64,000 nt of DNA from Rhizobium sp. Leaf371 (lineage in GTDB: Bacteria; Pseudomonadota; Alphaproteobacteria; Rhizobiales; Rhizobiaceae), in NCBI RefSeq assembly GCF_001424045.1, contig NZ_LMQB01000004.1, forward strand, positions 1 through 64,000, given 5' to 3'. Below the pieces are notes generated by a model. That model did not search any database, was not told the DNA's origin, and saw nothing but the letters and a program-made list of their open reading frames with translations. The translations under genes and the position numbers were made by a program. This document shows, piece by piece, positions 24,814-33,564 of the stretch. Each line of letters begins with the position of its first letter. Positions within the stretch are counted from its first letter, which is position 1.

Positions 24814-27468
24814 CTATCCCCCGCGTTCCACTAGCCAAGGCTCACTTTGCACACGCAAAAGAACCTCCATTCGGTTTCCGGCATTGAACTTGCCGAGAAC
24901 AGATGAAACCTGATGTTCGATGGTGCGCTGGGAGCGGGAGAGTGCGCGAGCGATCTCCTTGTTTCCAAGCCCCTGCACGAGAAGAGCGAGCACCTTCTGC
25001 TCCGATGAGGTGAGGCCGAGGGGATGCAGGCGCGCCGCCGCATAAGAACCTCGACGGCGTCTTGGCAGGCGGCTGCCCACCCCCATGCGCTCGGCAAGGG
25101 TGCGCGCGAAGCCTGCGGCAAGCCGCGCTTCGATGCCGTCAAGGATCGTGACAGCGCGGGACAGCGCGGCGGCGGCCGCTTCACCTGTAACCTGCATGAG
25201 CGAAAGCGCACCTTCGTAGGGCTGCTCGAGCGCAAACCACAGCTCGGCCGCCCGGTCGAAATCGCCGGCGAGTTCGGCCGCGCGCGGTGCAGGCAGATCT
25301 GCTTCCATCCCGCCTTTAGAGATGGGCAGGGACAGACGGGTACGCCAGACGTGCAATTCTCCGAGATCCCAGGATGAGAACTGCTTCACGCTCATCGCCA
25401 GAAGCGCATTGACATGGTCTTTCGCCTCGTCGGGTGCGCCGCGCAACCACGCCGCCTCCGTCAGTGCAAGGCGGACGGGAATGATGCGTTGCGGTTCGCC
25501 TGTGGTCTGGCCCGCCTCCAGCGCATTGGCGAGCAGATCGAAACCGTCCGGCAGGCCGAGCCGCATCTTCACGCGCGCCAGAACGGAGAGCGCGGGCAGC
25601 AGCATCACGCGGGGATAGCCCTCCTTCGACATGACACCCTCGGCGATCATCAGCGCTTCCTGCAGACGACCCTGCTCCATGCGCAACTGGGCATGATGGC
25701 CAAGCAGGTAATGCGCCGCGGCATCGAGATCATGCTGCACGCAGAAGGCTATCCCCTCCGTCATCAACCGGTCGGCTCGGGAAAAATCCCGAAACAGCAT
25801 GCAGCATTCGGAAAGATTGGTGTAGGCGCGGGAAGCGTGGTCGTGAAAACCGTATTCGAGCGCCAGCGCGAGACTCTCCTCCAGCAGCGCGTCACCTCCG
25901 ACTTGTCCGGCGAATGCGAGCGAGGTGCCGACATTGTTGAGGGCGTGAATGCGGGTCTCCACCTGGCCGAGCTTGTCGGAAAGTTCCATCGCGCGCCGGC
26001 CCCAGACGATGGCCTCATCGAACCTGTCCTGTAGCATCAGCAGCTGCGAACGCGTGGAATAGGCGAGCGCCAGATCGTTGCTCGGGGGTCGCCCCTCCAG
26101 CTCGCGAACGGCCTGTTCCGTATAGGACACAGCCAGATCGGTCTCTCCTCGCCGCCAGTGCAACCGGGCAAGGCGGCACAGATTGAGCCCCACCTTTTCG
26201 ATCTGCCCCTGCGAGCGCCAGAGCGAGATGGCGAAGGTATAGGCGCGCATGGTCTCCTCGGATGATACGCTGCCGGCAAGGAAAGTCTCGTGCGCCCAGT
26301 CCTCATAGATCTGGGCGGCGATGGGGGGCGGGGCGAGCGCGACATGGGCGAGCGCCGTCGTCAGATGCGTGGCCGCCTGGAGATGTGCGCCGAGCAACGC
26401 GGCCTGGGCTGCGGCCTTCGGGGCGAGATCCAGCACGCCTGCAATATTGCCCGAAAGGGTTATATGGTGCAGGCGCTGCGCAAGAATGCTTGGATCGCTG
26501 TCGGAAGCGGGCATGGCCGCGAAGATATCCTCCATTCGGGCATGGAGCGCCCGCTGGCTCGCCGGGGAAAGCCGCTCCAGCGTCGCTTGCCTTGCCAGTT
26601 CGTGACGGAACACCAGCGTCCCCATCTCGTCCCAGCGCAAGAGACCGCGTTCGACGCACTGCAGCGCAAGCTCCTCGGCATCCTCGCCCGTCAGGGCGGG
26701 GACCATTGCGGCGGATGCGCCGCCGGGCAGGATGCTGACGATATCGAGGAATTCGCGCATGGCTGGCGGCAGACGTGACCACCGCGCCCAGACCGCATCG
26801 CGGACCGAAACGGGAAGGTGACCTTCCCCCCGGTTGCCGTCGGCCAGAAGCTCCATGACGAAAAAGGGATTGCCGCCGGTCGTCATGAAGACGGAATGAC
26901 CGTCCTGGCCTTCGCCGGCCAGCGCCTCGACGGCCTCGCGCGACAGCGGCTCCATGGCAATGCGGGTGACGGAGGGAAGATCGCCGAGCAGATGGATGGC
27001 GGGATGATTCCGATCGACATCGGTACGGCGTATCGTCAGCACGATCATCGCCTTCAGCAGCGAAATCCGCCGGCCGAGAAAACGGATGAGGTCGAGCGTG
27101 GCGGTATCCGCCCAATGCAGATCCTCGAAGATGAGGACGATCGACTGCGGCGCACGCACAAGCGCATTCAGCACGGAAGAGAAGATTGCTTCGGGGGAGG
27201 CGCCGCGGCGAAGCATCTCGCCCACGTCCGTATCGGTAATGGCCGTCATATCCTGCAGCGCGCCGAGCGGGCGCGGCGTGGCGAGCGGGTCGTTCCATCC
27301 CCAGTGGACGCTGTGCGTGTCGCCGACCAGCGCATCAAAGGATTGCAAAAGCGCCGTCTTGCCGATGCCGGGCTCTCCCTCGATCACCACGACCCTGCCG
27401 CGTCCGGCCGACGCGTCCCTCAGCGTCGTCAACAGGGTTTGGGTTGCGTCCTCCCGTTCGAGCAGCAT
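24814..27468 (-). CDS. LuxR family regulator with N-terminal AAA ATPase (MalT/LAL-like)
   Basis: 884 residues. Walker A GEPGIGKT is at residues 31-38, Walker B-like IVLIFEDLHWAD later, then a long helical TPR-like middle, and a LuxR-type HTH at the C-terminus (LTSSEQKVLALLVQGLGNKEIARALSRSQRTIEHQVSSVLGKF). This is the LAL (large ATP-binding LuxR) architecture: ATP and an inducer drive oligomerisation. The frame is open to 27600, but MLLEREDA at 27468 is the normal LAL N-terminus. There is no clear ribosome site at either. It is convergent with GH15; its target is unknown. Confidence 0.85.
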   Translation of the reverse strand: MLLEREDATQTLLTTLRDASAGRGRVVVIEGEPGIGKTALLQSFDALVGDTHSVHWGWNDPLATPRPLGALQDMTAITDTDVGEMLRRGASPEAIFSSVLNALVRAPQSIVLIFEDLHWADTATLDLIRFLGRRISLLKAMIVLTIRRTDVDRNHPAIHLLGDLPSVTRIAMEPLSREAVEALAGEGQDGHSVFMTTGGNPFFVMELLADGNRGEGHLPVSVRDAVWARWSRLPPAMREFLDIVSILPGGASAAMVPALTGEDAEELALQCVERGLLRWDEMGTLVFRHELARQATLERLSPASQRALHARMEDIFAAMPASDSDPSILAQRLHHITLSGNIAGVLDLAPKAAAQAALLGAHLQAATHLTTALAHVALAPPPIAAQIYEDWAHETFLAGSVSSEETMRAYTFAISLWRSQGQIEKVGLNLCRLARLHWRRGETDLAVSYTEQAVRELEGRPPSNDLALAYSTRSQLLMLQDRFDEAIVWGRRAMELSDKLGQVETRIHALNNVGTSLAFAGQVGGDALLEESLALALEYGFHDHASRAYTNLSECCMLFRDFSRADRLMTEGIAFCVQHDLDAAAHYLLGHHAQLRMEQGRLQEALMIAEGVMSKEGYPRVMLLPALSVLARVKMRLGLPDGFDLLANALEAGQTTGEPQRIIPVRLALTEAAWLRGAPDEAKDHVNALLAMSVKQFSSWDLGELHVWRTRLSLPISKGGMEADLPAPRAAELAGDFDRAAELWFALEQPYEGALSLMQVTGEAAAAALSRAVTILDGIEARLAAGFARTLAERMGVGSRLPRRRRGSYAAARLHPLGLTSSEQKVLALLVQGLGNKEIARALSRSQRTIEHQVSSVLGKFNAGNRMEVLLRVQSEPWLVERGG

Positions 27469-27687
27469 CAGGCGTGTGCCCCGTGCGGATGGTCGGGAGG
27501 GATGGTTCGTCGATCGGCGTGCAGCAGCATTTCGCTCTTCATGACATGGGCTTTGATGTAAGACCGGTGAGGCGTGACACTGTGTGGATACAATTCTCAT
27601 CTGGAAGCATAGCGCGGATTTTCCAGAACGTCGCGGCCCGGAGAGCCGAAACGCAGCCAGTTTGCCGCCAATGGCGGATCGTCGAAC

Positions 27688-28290
27688 CTAGCGCGAAAGC
27701 GCCATGTGCAGCCCCATGACGATCAGCCCCGGACCGGCCAGAAGATTGAGCCTCGATAGCAGGCCATGCGGCAGGCGGTTCCGAAAAACCCAGACCGAGC
27801 CGCTCAACGTTGCATAGCAGGCCGCACTTCCGAGAAGCACGCCGGCAACGGTCGCGGCCAGCGTCAACAGGCCCGACCGGTCGATAAACGCGCCGGAGCC
27901 GGCAAGCGCCATATAGGGCAGCACGGTTGCCGGATTGGTCAGCGCCAGAACCAGGCCGGACAGAAAATCGGCTAAACGGCTGGCATTTGCCACCAGCAGG
28001 TAGGGCGTTCTGGCCGTCCTGACGATCATTTTCAGTCCGATCAGGATCAGAAGCATGCTCGAGGCCAGATGGACGAGCGGTTGCCAGCCGGAAAGAGAGG
28101 CCGCGACGGCGTTGGCCCCCACAACGGCCAGGATTGCGAACAGTCCATGCGCCGTGGATGCCCCCGCGCCGCACGCCAGTCCGCGAGCCGCCCCGCTCGC
28201 GAGACTGCGCTGGACGCACATCAGGGAAACCGGCCCGAAGGGAAGGGCAATCGAAAAGGCGAGAAAGGCACTGGCTGCGATGGTCGACAT
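27688..28290 (-). CDS. LysE/RhtB family exporter
   Basis: 200 residues, about six hydrophobic segments, starting MSTIAASAFLAFSIALPFGPVSLMCVQRSLASGAARGLACGAGASTAHGLF. The LysE family signature G-P-V near residue 20 and G-x-G-A-x-T/D near residue 42 are present. It is an inner-membrane exporter of amino acids or similar small molecules. It lies between the LuxR-ATPase gene and the RTX gene, both on the same strand. Confidence 0.87.
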   Translation of the reverse strand: MSTIAASAFLAFSIALPFGPVSLMCVQRSLASGAARGLACGAGASTAHGLFAILAVVGANAVAASLSGWQPLVHLASSMLLILIGLKMIVRTARTPYLLVANASRLADFLSGLVLALTNPATVLPYMALAGSGAFIDRSGLLTLAATVAGVLLGSAACYATLSGSVWVFRNRLPHGLLSRLNLLAGPGLIVMGLHMALSR

Positions 28291-28385
28291 AACGGCGCGT
28301 CCCCTCGTCGTGAGCGCTCACTTCGCGCACCGACTCGAATTTCGAAATTCCGGCGTCCGGGTGTCGGGCGCGGGTGGGTTGGAAA

Positions 28386-28428
28386 ATGTCCGCGCCGCCG
28401 GGTTTGCGGCGGGTGCAATGGCGGACAT
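28386..28428 (-). terminator. Terminator of the RTX gene
   Basis: Outer arms ATGTCCGC and GCGGACAT enclose a second stem, CCGCCG / CGGCGG. On the minus strand the hairpin begins eight bases after the RTX stop and is followed by TTTT. Confidence 0.65.
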
Positions 28429-28435
28429 CGGCCCG

Positions 28436-31400
28436 CTACAGGATGAATTCCGACGCCATCATGTCGGACAAGGCCTTGAGGTGGACCAGCAGCTGGAAAT
28501 CCGCCTTGCCGTCGCCATCGACGTCGCCGCTTACCTTGTACAGGAAGGACTTGAACTCGGTTTGCGCGCGCAGTTCTCCCGGCGTCTTCGAAAAGGCTTC
28601 CGATCCGATATAGGTGAAGGCGTCGTTCCTGGTGGTTTTCACGTTCGCGTCGATCGCCGAGAAATCGATGACATCGCCCTGGCTGCGGATGAAATCGGTG
28701 ATGTAATCGGTGGCGTCGTCCGAGATGCCCATATCGGAGACCTTCTTGAAGACGAAGCGATCCTTGCCAAGTCCGCCCGTGAGTTCATCGAACCCGCCAT
28801 TGCCGATCAGAATATCGTCGCTGTCGTAGCCGAATAACCATTCTCCCTTGCTATTGCCGACAATGGTGTCGCCGATCTGAGGATTATCGTTCTCGTCGAG
28901 GATGCGGATATTGAAGGTGGCGTTCGTCTTGTTGACGCCGTCCGATACTTCGATGATGACGGTATCCTTCTGCACCTTATCGTGGTCCAGTGCCTTGGCG
29001 GTGACGAGCCGGACACCGAAGAGCCTGAACAGGCCGCCGGCATCGTCGATCAGCTTGAGTTTGACGTTTTCGCCTTCGGGATCGAAGCGGTAGATCGTGC
29101 CGACAGTGGCGCCGACGCTGGAGCCTTCGCGGATCTTGTTGTTGTCAATGTGTATTCGCGCCGCTTCGTTGACATCGTCGACGGTGATGGTGAAAGTTTC
29201 CGTCACCGTGTTAACGCCATCGGACACCGCGACTTTGACGGTATCCGATTTCACTTTTTCATAGTCGATGGCCTTTGCCGTCACCAGTTTTGCGCCGGAC
29301 AGCTTGAACAGGTCGCCTGCATCGTCGAGAAGCTTGTAGTTCAGTGTCTTGCCTTCCGGATCCCGTGCCGAAAAGGCGCCGACGGCGGTGCCGACTGGCT
29401 TGTTTTCCTTGATCGTCGTGTTCGAAATCTTCAGGTTCGGCGGCTTCTCGTTGACGTCCTGCAGGTTGATAACGAAGATTCTCGTCGCCGTGTTGATGCC
29501 GTCCGATACCTCGACCTTGATAGCGTCCTTCTTCAGCGTCTCATAGTCGAGGCGCGTGTTGCCAACCATCAGCCGGTTTTCGGAAACAAGGAAGCGACCG
29601 CCTGCATCGTCCAGCAACTTATAGGTGAGATTCCGGCCTTCGGGATCGGTCGCCGAAAAAAGGCCCATGATGGAACCGGGGCCTTTGTCCTCGCGGACAC
29701 CGGTGTTGGAGAGCGTGATGGTATTCGGCGCTTCGTTGACGTTCTGAACGCCGATGTTGAAGGTTTTGATGGCTGCGTTGGTACCGTCGGAGACCTCGAC
29801 GGTGACCGTATCGAACCTGAGTTTTTCGTAATCGACGGACTTCGCCGTGACGAGCTTCGTGCCGGAGAGCCTGAACAGGCCGTCGGCATTGTCGGTCAGC
29901 GTGTAGGTCAGCGCCTTGCCCTCGGGGTCCGTGGCCGAGAAGGTGCCGACCATCGTGCCGATCCGCACGTTTTCCATCACCGGTCTTGCCGACAGCGCGA
30001 GGGTCGTCGGTGCCTCGTCCATGTTCTCCACGGTTATGGTGAAAGTCTTCGAAACGATGTTCGTGCCATCGGATACCGCAACAGTGACGTTGTCGGACCT
30101 GACTTTTTCATAATCGATGGCTGTTGCCGTGACGAGCGTCGCGCCAGAGAGCTTGAACAGGCCATCCGCATTGTCGGTCAACGTGTAGGTCAGCGCCTTG
30201 CCCTCGGGATCCCTGGCGGAGAAAGTGCCGACCGTGGTGCCGAGCGGCACCTTTTCCTTCACCTTCGTGCCCGATAACGCGATGGCTTCCGGCGCTTCGT
30301 TGCCCGAAGGGGCGGTGATCGTCGTGTCCGAAAACTTGATTTTCTCGACGCCGATCAGCGTATCGGTGCCGTCGCTCAGGCCGCCGCTGCGATTGTCCGT
30401 GATGCGCAGGGAGCCGTTGTCCAGTGTTGCGACCGTGTAATCGCTACGCTTGCTACTGAAGACCGCCGTATCGTTACCCTTGCCGCCGTTGATGACGTTG
30501 GCTGCCTTGTCGCCTGAGAGCGTGTCATTGAAGTTCGAGCCGGTCAGGTTCTCGATCGAGATGTATTTGTCGCCCTTTGCATCGCCGAGATTGATCGTCG
30601 CGTCGCCGAGGCTCGCCGTGACGGCTGCGGTGGCATCCGCGTAGGACGCCGTATCGGTACTGCCGGTCGGCGCGCCGAAATCCTGTTCCTGCACCGAGAG
30701 ATGCAGCGTGTAGTCGTAGGCCCGGTTATAATAGTTGTCGACCATGATGTAGTAGTCGCCGGTATCGGGCACCGTGTAGGTGAGATAACTATCCTTCGCG
30801 TTCGTGGATCCCGGATCGAGCGGCCCCGTCATGTTGTCGTTGTAAGGCCCGGAACCCAGGCTGCCGGTGGAATCGAAGATCCGGAGGCTGATATCCGTCG
30901 TCTGCGCCGGGGTCGTGCCGTCGATGTCGATCGTGATCACGCTGCCGGCCTGCAGCCGGATGTGATAGAAATCGTAACCGTTCTCGCCGGTCGAGGCCTT
31001 GACCGTCGTGTGGGGCACGACCGTCGAACTGGCAATGTCCGTGTTCGGCGCAAGGCTGAAAGTGTTCGTCAGGTCGAGCGCATATTTTATGCTCTCCCTG
31101 AGATCGTTGTTGGGCGCATGCAGGATCTGGTCCGCCGTCTTGGTGACAAGACCGCTGCCCATGCCGATCTGCGACCCCGGACCTTCGGCGGACACATGCA
31201 GCCGATAATCCTGCGCATTGTTGCCGACCAACTGGATATAGTAGGTGCCGGTCGTGGGCGCCGTGTAGACGACATAGGGATCGTTGTAGTTGACCGAGCC
31301 GGGATCGAGGGAAGTGGACTGCGACCTGTCGAGGATGTTGCGCCCCTGATCGAGGACGAAAATGGCGCTGTAGGTCCCGGAAGGATGGCCGTCGATGTCG

Positions 31401-32866
31401 AGCGTCAGGGTCGTACCGGCTTTCAGATCGATCCTGAAGTATCGGGAGAAGTGGTCGCTGAGCTGCAGCGTCTGATGCGGCACGAAATCGGAGTCGGCGA
31501 CATTGGGATCATCGAAGATGAAGAAATTGTCGGTGATGTCCGTGGCATGGTCGTAGAAGTTCCGATCATAATCGATGTGATACGTATAAGGCTCGTTCAG
31601 TTTCGGAATGACGATCATGCCCGCACCGAACCCGATGCCCGACGAGATGTCGTCGCCGATCAGTACGTCCGCCCCGCTTCCGCCCTGAAGGACGTCGTTG
31701 CCAAGACGGCCGAGCAAGGCGTCGTTGCCGGCGCGGCCCGACAGATGGTTGGCCGCGATATTGCCCTTGATCCAGTCGATACCGGAACCGCCGACGGCGT
31801 TCTCGATCAGCGAGCGGGTGTCGCCGTTGTAGAGCAGCGCATTGGCAACGTTGCCCTCCGCGTAGTCGTAGGCGACGATGTCCCCCGGCGCGTAGATGGC
31901 CAGGCCGAGCTGCGTTTCCGGGAGCTGCGTGTACATCTCCACTCTGTAGAAGTTGGAGAAGGCGCCGGGTTCGAGGTCGATCTCGAGATTGGTCGTATAG
32001 TTCGAGAGATCGTAGGTATCCTTGCCGCCGCCGTCCCAGATGGTGCGGTAGATGTAGTTCGCGGAGGGGATCCCCTGGCCCACACCATCGACCGACTGTT
32101 CGCCGGTCGTCGGATGCCAGCGATAGGTGGTCGCACCGCTGTTAACGGAGAAATCGGCGCCGTACAGATATTGCAGGGCGGCGATATCCTGTTGCATCAG
32201 GCTTTGCGGCATCCGGCTTCCGGGCATGAAATAGGCGTTGTAATCGAAGCCCTCGCCCAGCGTCTGGCCGAAGAAGATGCTCGTATCCGGAGAGTTGCCT
32301 CCAGCTTCCAGGCCGAGCGTGGCCGCAACCCCGCGCATGATGTTGAAGAAGCCGACCGTGCCCACGGTCGGGTCGACGCCGTTGAAGGACGTCGTCGAAA
32401 ACCACGCGTCGCCTGCCTCGGCCCTTTCGCTTCCCTGCGGCACCTTGCCCGGTTCGCCGAACATGGTGGGATCGAAGCCGCTGATCGGCGGACGGCTACT
32501 CTCGTAAACCGTGTTCAACTGGCTGAAGCGTAGGTCCGCATGGCTGGAAACCATCTCCGTCGTCTCGGTGAAGGTCAGCCCGGTGAAGGACGAGATCATC
32601 GACATTGTGTCGCGCACCGCCGTCTTCTGCGCCTCGGTGAAGGCGGCATGCTGTCCGTACCAGTACCAGGGCGGCGTCCCCCCGCCATACACGAACCCGC
32701 CGGAGGGGTAGTAGTCGTAGAGAGAACCCGTCGACGGGAAGCTGTAGGTGAGGCTGGACCCGGTCCACCGCGCGCCCGACAGAATATTGTCGATGCGGAA
32801 GTCTCCGGAGTCAGGAACGGTCTCGCTCGCACCCGCGCCGACCGCGGCAGTGTTGGGATCCGGCAT
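28436..32866 (-). CDS. RTX protein with serralysin-like pseudoprotease domain, PPC and cadherin-like repeats
   Basis: 1476 residues. Residues 1-240 resemble the M10B serralysin protease domain, ending in DIAALQYLYGAD. However, the zinc motif HExxHxxGxxH is replaced by RGVAATLGLEA (residues 178-188): all three His and the catalytic Glu are gone. RTX calcium repeats follow near 375-405 (GRAGNDALLGRLGNDVLQGG), then two prepeptidase C-terminal-type domains (about 425-565 and 590-730), a second RTX patch near 780-800, five tandem cadherin-like repeats of about 100 residues (855-1350), and an M10 C-terminal domain ending in ASEFIL, a type I secretion-like tail. ATG at 32866 has AAGGA upstream. Probably a secreted calcium-dependent adhesin or binder. 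Confidence 0.88.
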   Translation of the reverse strand: MPDPNTAAVGAGASETVPDSGDFRIDNILSGARWTGSSLTYSFPSTGSLYDYYPSGGFVYGGGTPPWYWYGQHAAFTEAQKTAVRDTMSMISSFTGLTFTETTEMVSSHADLRFSQLNTVYESSRPPISGFDPTMFGEPGKVPQGSERAEAGDAWFSTTSFNGVDPTVGTVGFFNIMRGVAATLGLEAGGNSPDTSIFFGQTLGEGFDYNAYFMPGSRMPQSLMQQDIAALQYLYGADFSVNSGATTYRWHPTTGEQSVDGVGQGIPSANYIYRTIWDGGGKDTYDLSNYTTNLEIDLEPGAFSNFYRVEMYTQLPETQLGLAIYAPGDIVAYDYAEGNVANALLYNGDTRSLIENAVGGSGIDWIKGNIAANHLSGRAGNDALLGRLGNDVLQGGSGADVLIGDDISSGIGFGAGMIVIPKLNEPYTYHIDYDRNFYDHATDITDNFFIFDDPNVADSDFVPHQTLQLSDHFSRYFRIDLKAGTTLTLDIDGHPSGTYSAIFVLDQGRNILDRSQSTSLDPGSVNYNDPYVVYTAPTTGTYYIQLVGNNAQDYRLHVSAEGPGSQIGMGSGLVTKTADQILHAPNNDLRESIKYALDLTNTFSLAPNTDIASSTVVPHTTVKASTGENGYDFYHIRLQAGSVITIDIDGTTPAQTTDISLRIFDSTGSLGSGPYNDNMTGPLDPGSTNAKDSYLTYTVPDTGDYYIMVDNYYNRAYDYTLHLSVQEQDFGAPTGSTDTASYADATAAVTASLGDATINLGDAKGDKYISIENLTGSNFNDTLSGDKAANVINGGKGNDTAVFSSKRSDYTVATLDNGSLRITDNRSGGLSDGTDTLIGVEKIKFSDTTITAPSGNEAPEAIALSGTKVKEKVPLGTTVGTFSARDPEGKALTYTLTDNADGLFKLSGATLVTATAIDYEKVRSDNVTVAVSDGTNIVSKTFTITVENMDEAPTTLALSARPVMENVRIGTMVGTFSATDPEGKALTYTLTDNADGLFRLSGTKLVTAKSVDYEKLRFDTVTVEVSDGTNAAIKTFNIGVQNVNEAPNTITLSNTGVREDKGPGSIMGLFSATDPEGRNLTYKLLDDAGGRFLVSENRLMVGNTRLDYETLKKDAIKVEVSDGINTATRIFVINLQDVNEKPPNLKISNTTIKENKPVGTAVGAFSARDPEGKTLNYKLLDDAGDLFKLSGAKLVTAKAIDYEKVKSDTVKVAVSDGVNTVTETFTITVDDVNEAARIHIDNNKIREGSSVGATVGTIYRFDPEGENVKLKLIDDAGGLFRLFGVRLVTAKALDHDKVQKDTVIIEVSDGVNKTNATFNIRILDENDNPQIGDTIVGNSKGEWLFGYDSDDILIGNGGFDELTGGLGKDRFVFKKVSDMGISDDATDYITDFIRSQGDVIDFSAIDANVKTTRNDAFTYIGSEAFSKTPGELRAQTEFKSFLYKVSGDVDGDGKADFQLLVHLKALSDMMASEFIL

Positions 32867-33297
32867 GACATATTCCTTCACGCTGTGGCTACTTTGTTAT
32901 CGACATTAGGCACTGCCATGTCTCGTCCGGGCTGTGTAAACGCGTGCCCCTCAAGGTGGTGGAGGTGTCGCTGTCAAACAGATCGTTTGAAGTGGCAGCC
33001 TGCGGCATGCAATCAGCGCCGCAGGCCATCGAAGATGCTGGATATTGCATTTGGCGTCGCCAACGACGCTTGAACCATAGGATGCAAGCGATGAGCGCGC
33101 ATCGGCGTACCTACGCAAATTTCAGAAACGGTATACCTAAATTTTGCGCGAAGTGGCGATAGTGGCTGCTGTGCTTGCCGCGGGTATTAACGGTCCCGCA
33201 AGCTGCGTCGTGAGAAAAGCCTATTGTTGGTTTCTAAGCGGAACTGAGCCGGCGGGGGTGCCGACGAAAACTTGGAACACCAGCAGGAGGTAGTTTA

Positions 33298-33399
33298 TGT
33301 ATTCCTACGCAGACAGACTTCGAGCCGTTGAGCTCTACATCCGGCTTGGCAAGCGGCTCAAGGCACTGAACCTGAAAATGGCCGTCAAGCGGAAATAGT
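33298..33399 (+). pseudogene. Truncated IS3-family orfA
   Basis: 33 codons, MYSYADRLRAVELYIRLGKR followed by LKALNLKMAVKRK and TAG, behind a strong GGAGGT site at 33284-33292. The first 20 residues match the start of IS3/IS150-type OrfA proteins (MYSYEDRLRAVxLYIKLGKR). The rest of the gene and orfB are missing, and the sequence after residue 20 does not continue the family, so an internal deletion or frameshift has occurred. Confidence 0.65.
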
Positions 33400-33422
33400 T
33401 TCCGCTAGCGACAGGTGCCGAA

Positions 33423-33444
33423 GGTTCACATCCATTCAAGGCGT
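33423..33444 (+). repeat. T-arm-like dispersed repeat, copy 5
   Basis: GGTTCACATC followed by CATTCAAGGCGT, 24 bases after the truncated IS3 orfA. It lies between the RTX/IS relic region and the sugar-uptake locus. Confidence 0.65.
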
Positions 33445-33564
33445 GAAAAGCTTCTTATTAGCTTTCGGAATTCGTTCGTCCACAGGCGCTGAAATCGCCG
33501 CAAGGTGCAATAGGTGGCGTCGCCTATCGATATTTGCGGGTGGCTGATGCGTTCCGGGGAGTAT

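Larger units (their letters stand above)
32867..33564. other. Gap with IS3 relic and T-arm-like repeat
   Basis: About 700 bases without an intact gene. From roughly 33190 it looks like the left end and leader of an IS3-type element, then the truncated orfA (33298-33399) and T-arm-like copy 5. The 33111-33150 part contains an inverted repeat CGCAAATTT / AAATTTTGCG. Confidence 0.45.

Noticed and set aside
28820-30301. DNA direct repeats inside the RTX gene
   Set aside because: They are fully explained by the five tandem cadherin-like protein repeats and are not a separate element.
30701-32533. 610-codon plus-strand frame opposite the RTX gene
   Set aside because: Composition is an antisense mirror of the RTX coding frame (low-complexity V/R/D-rich) with no start context.
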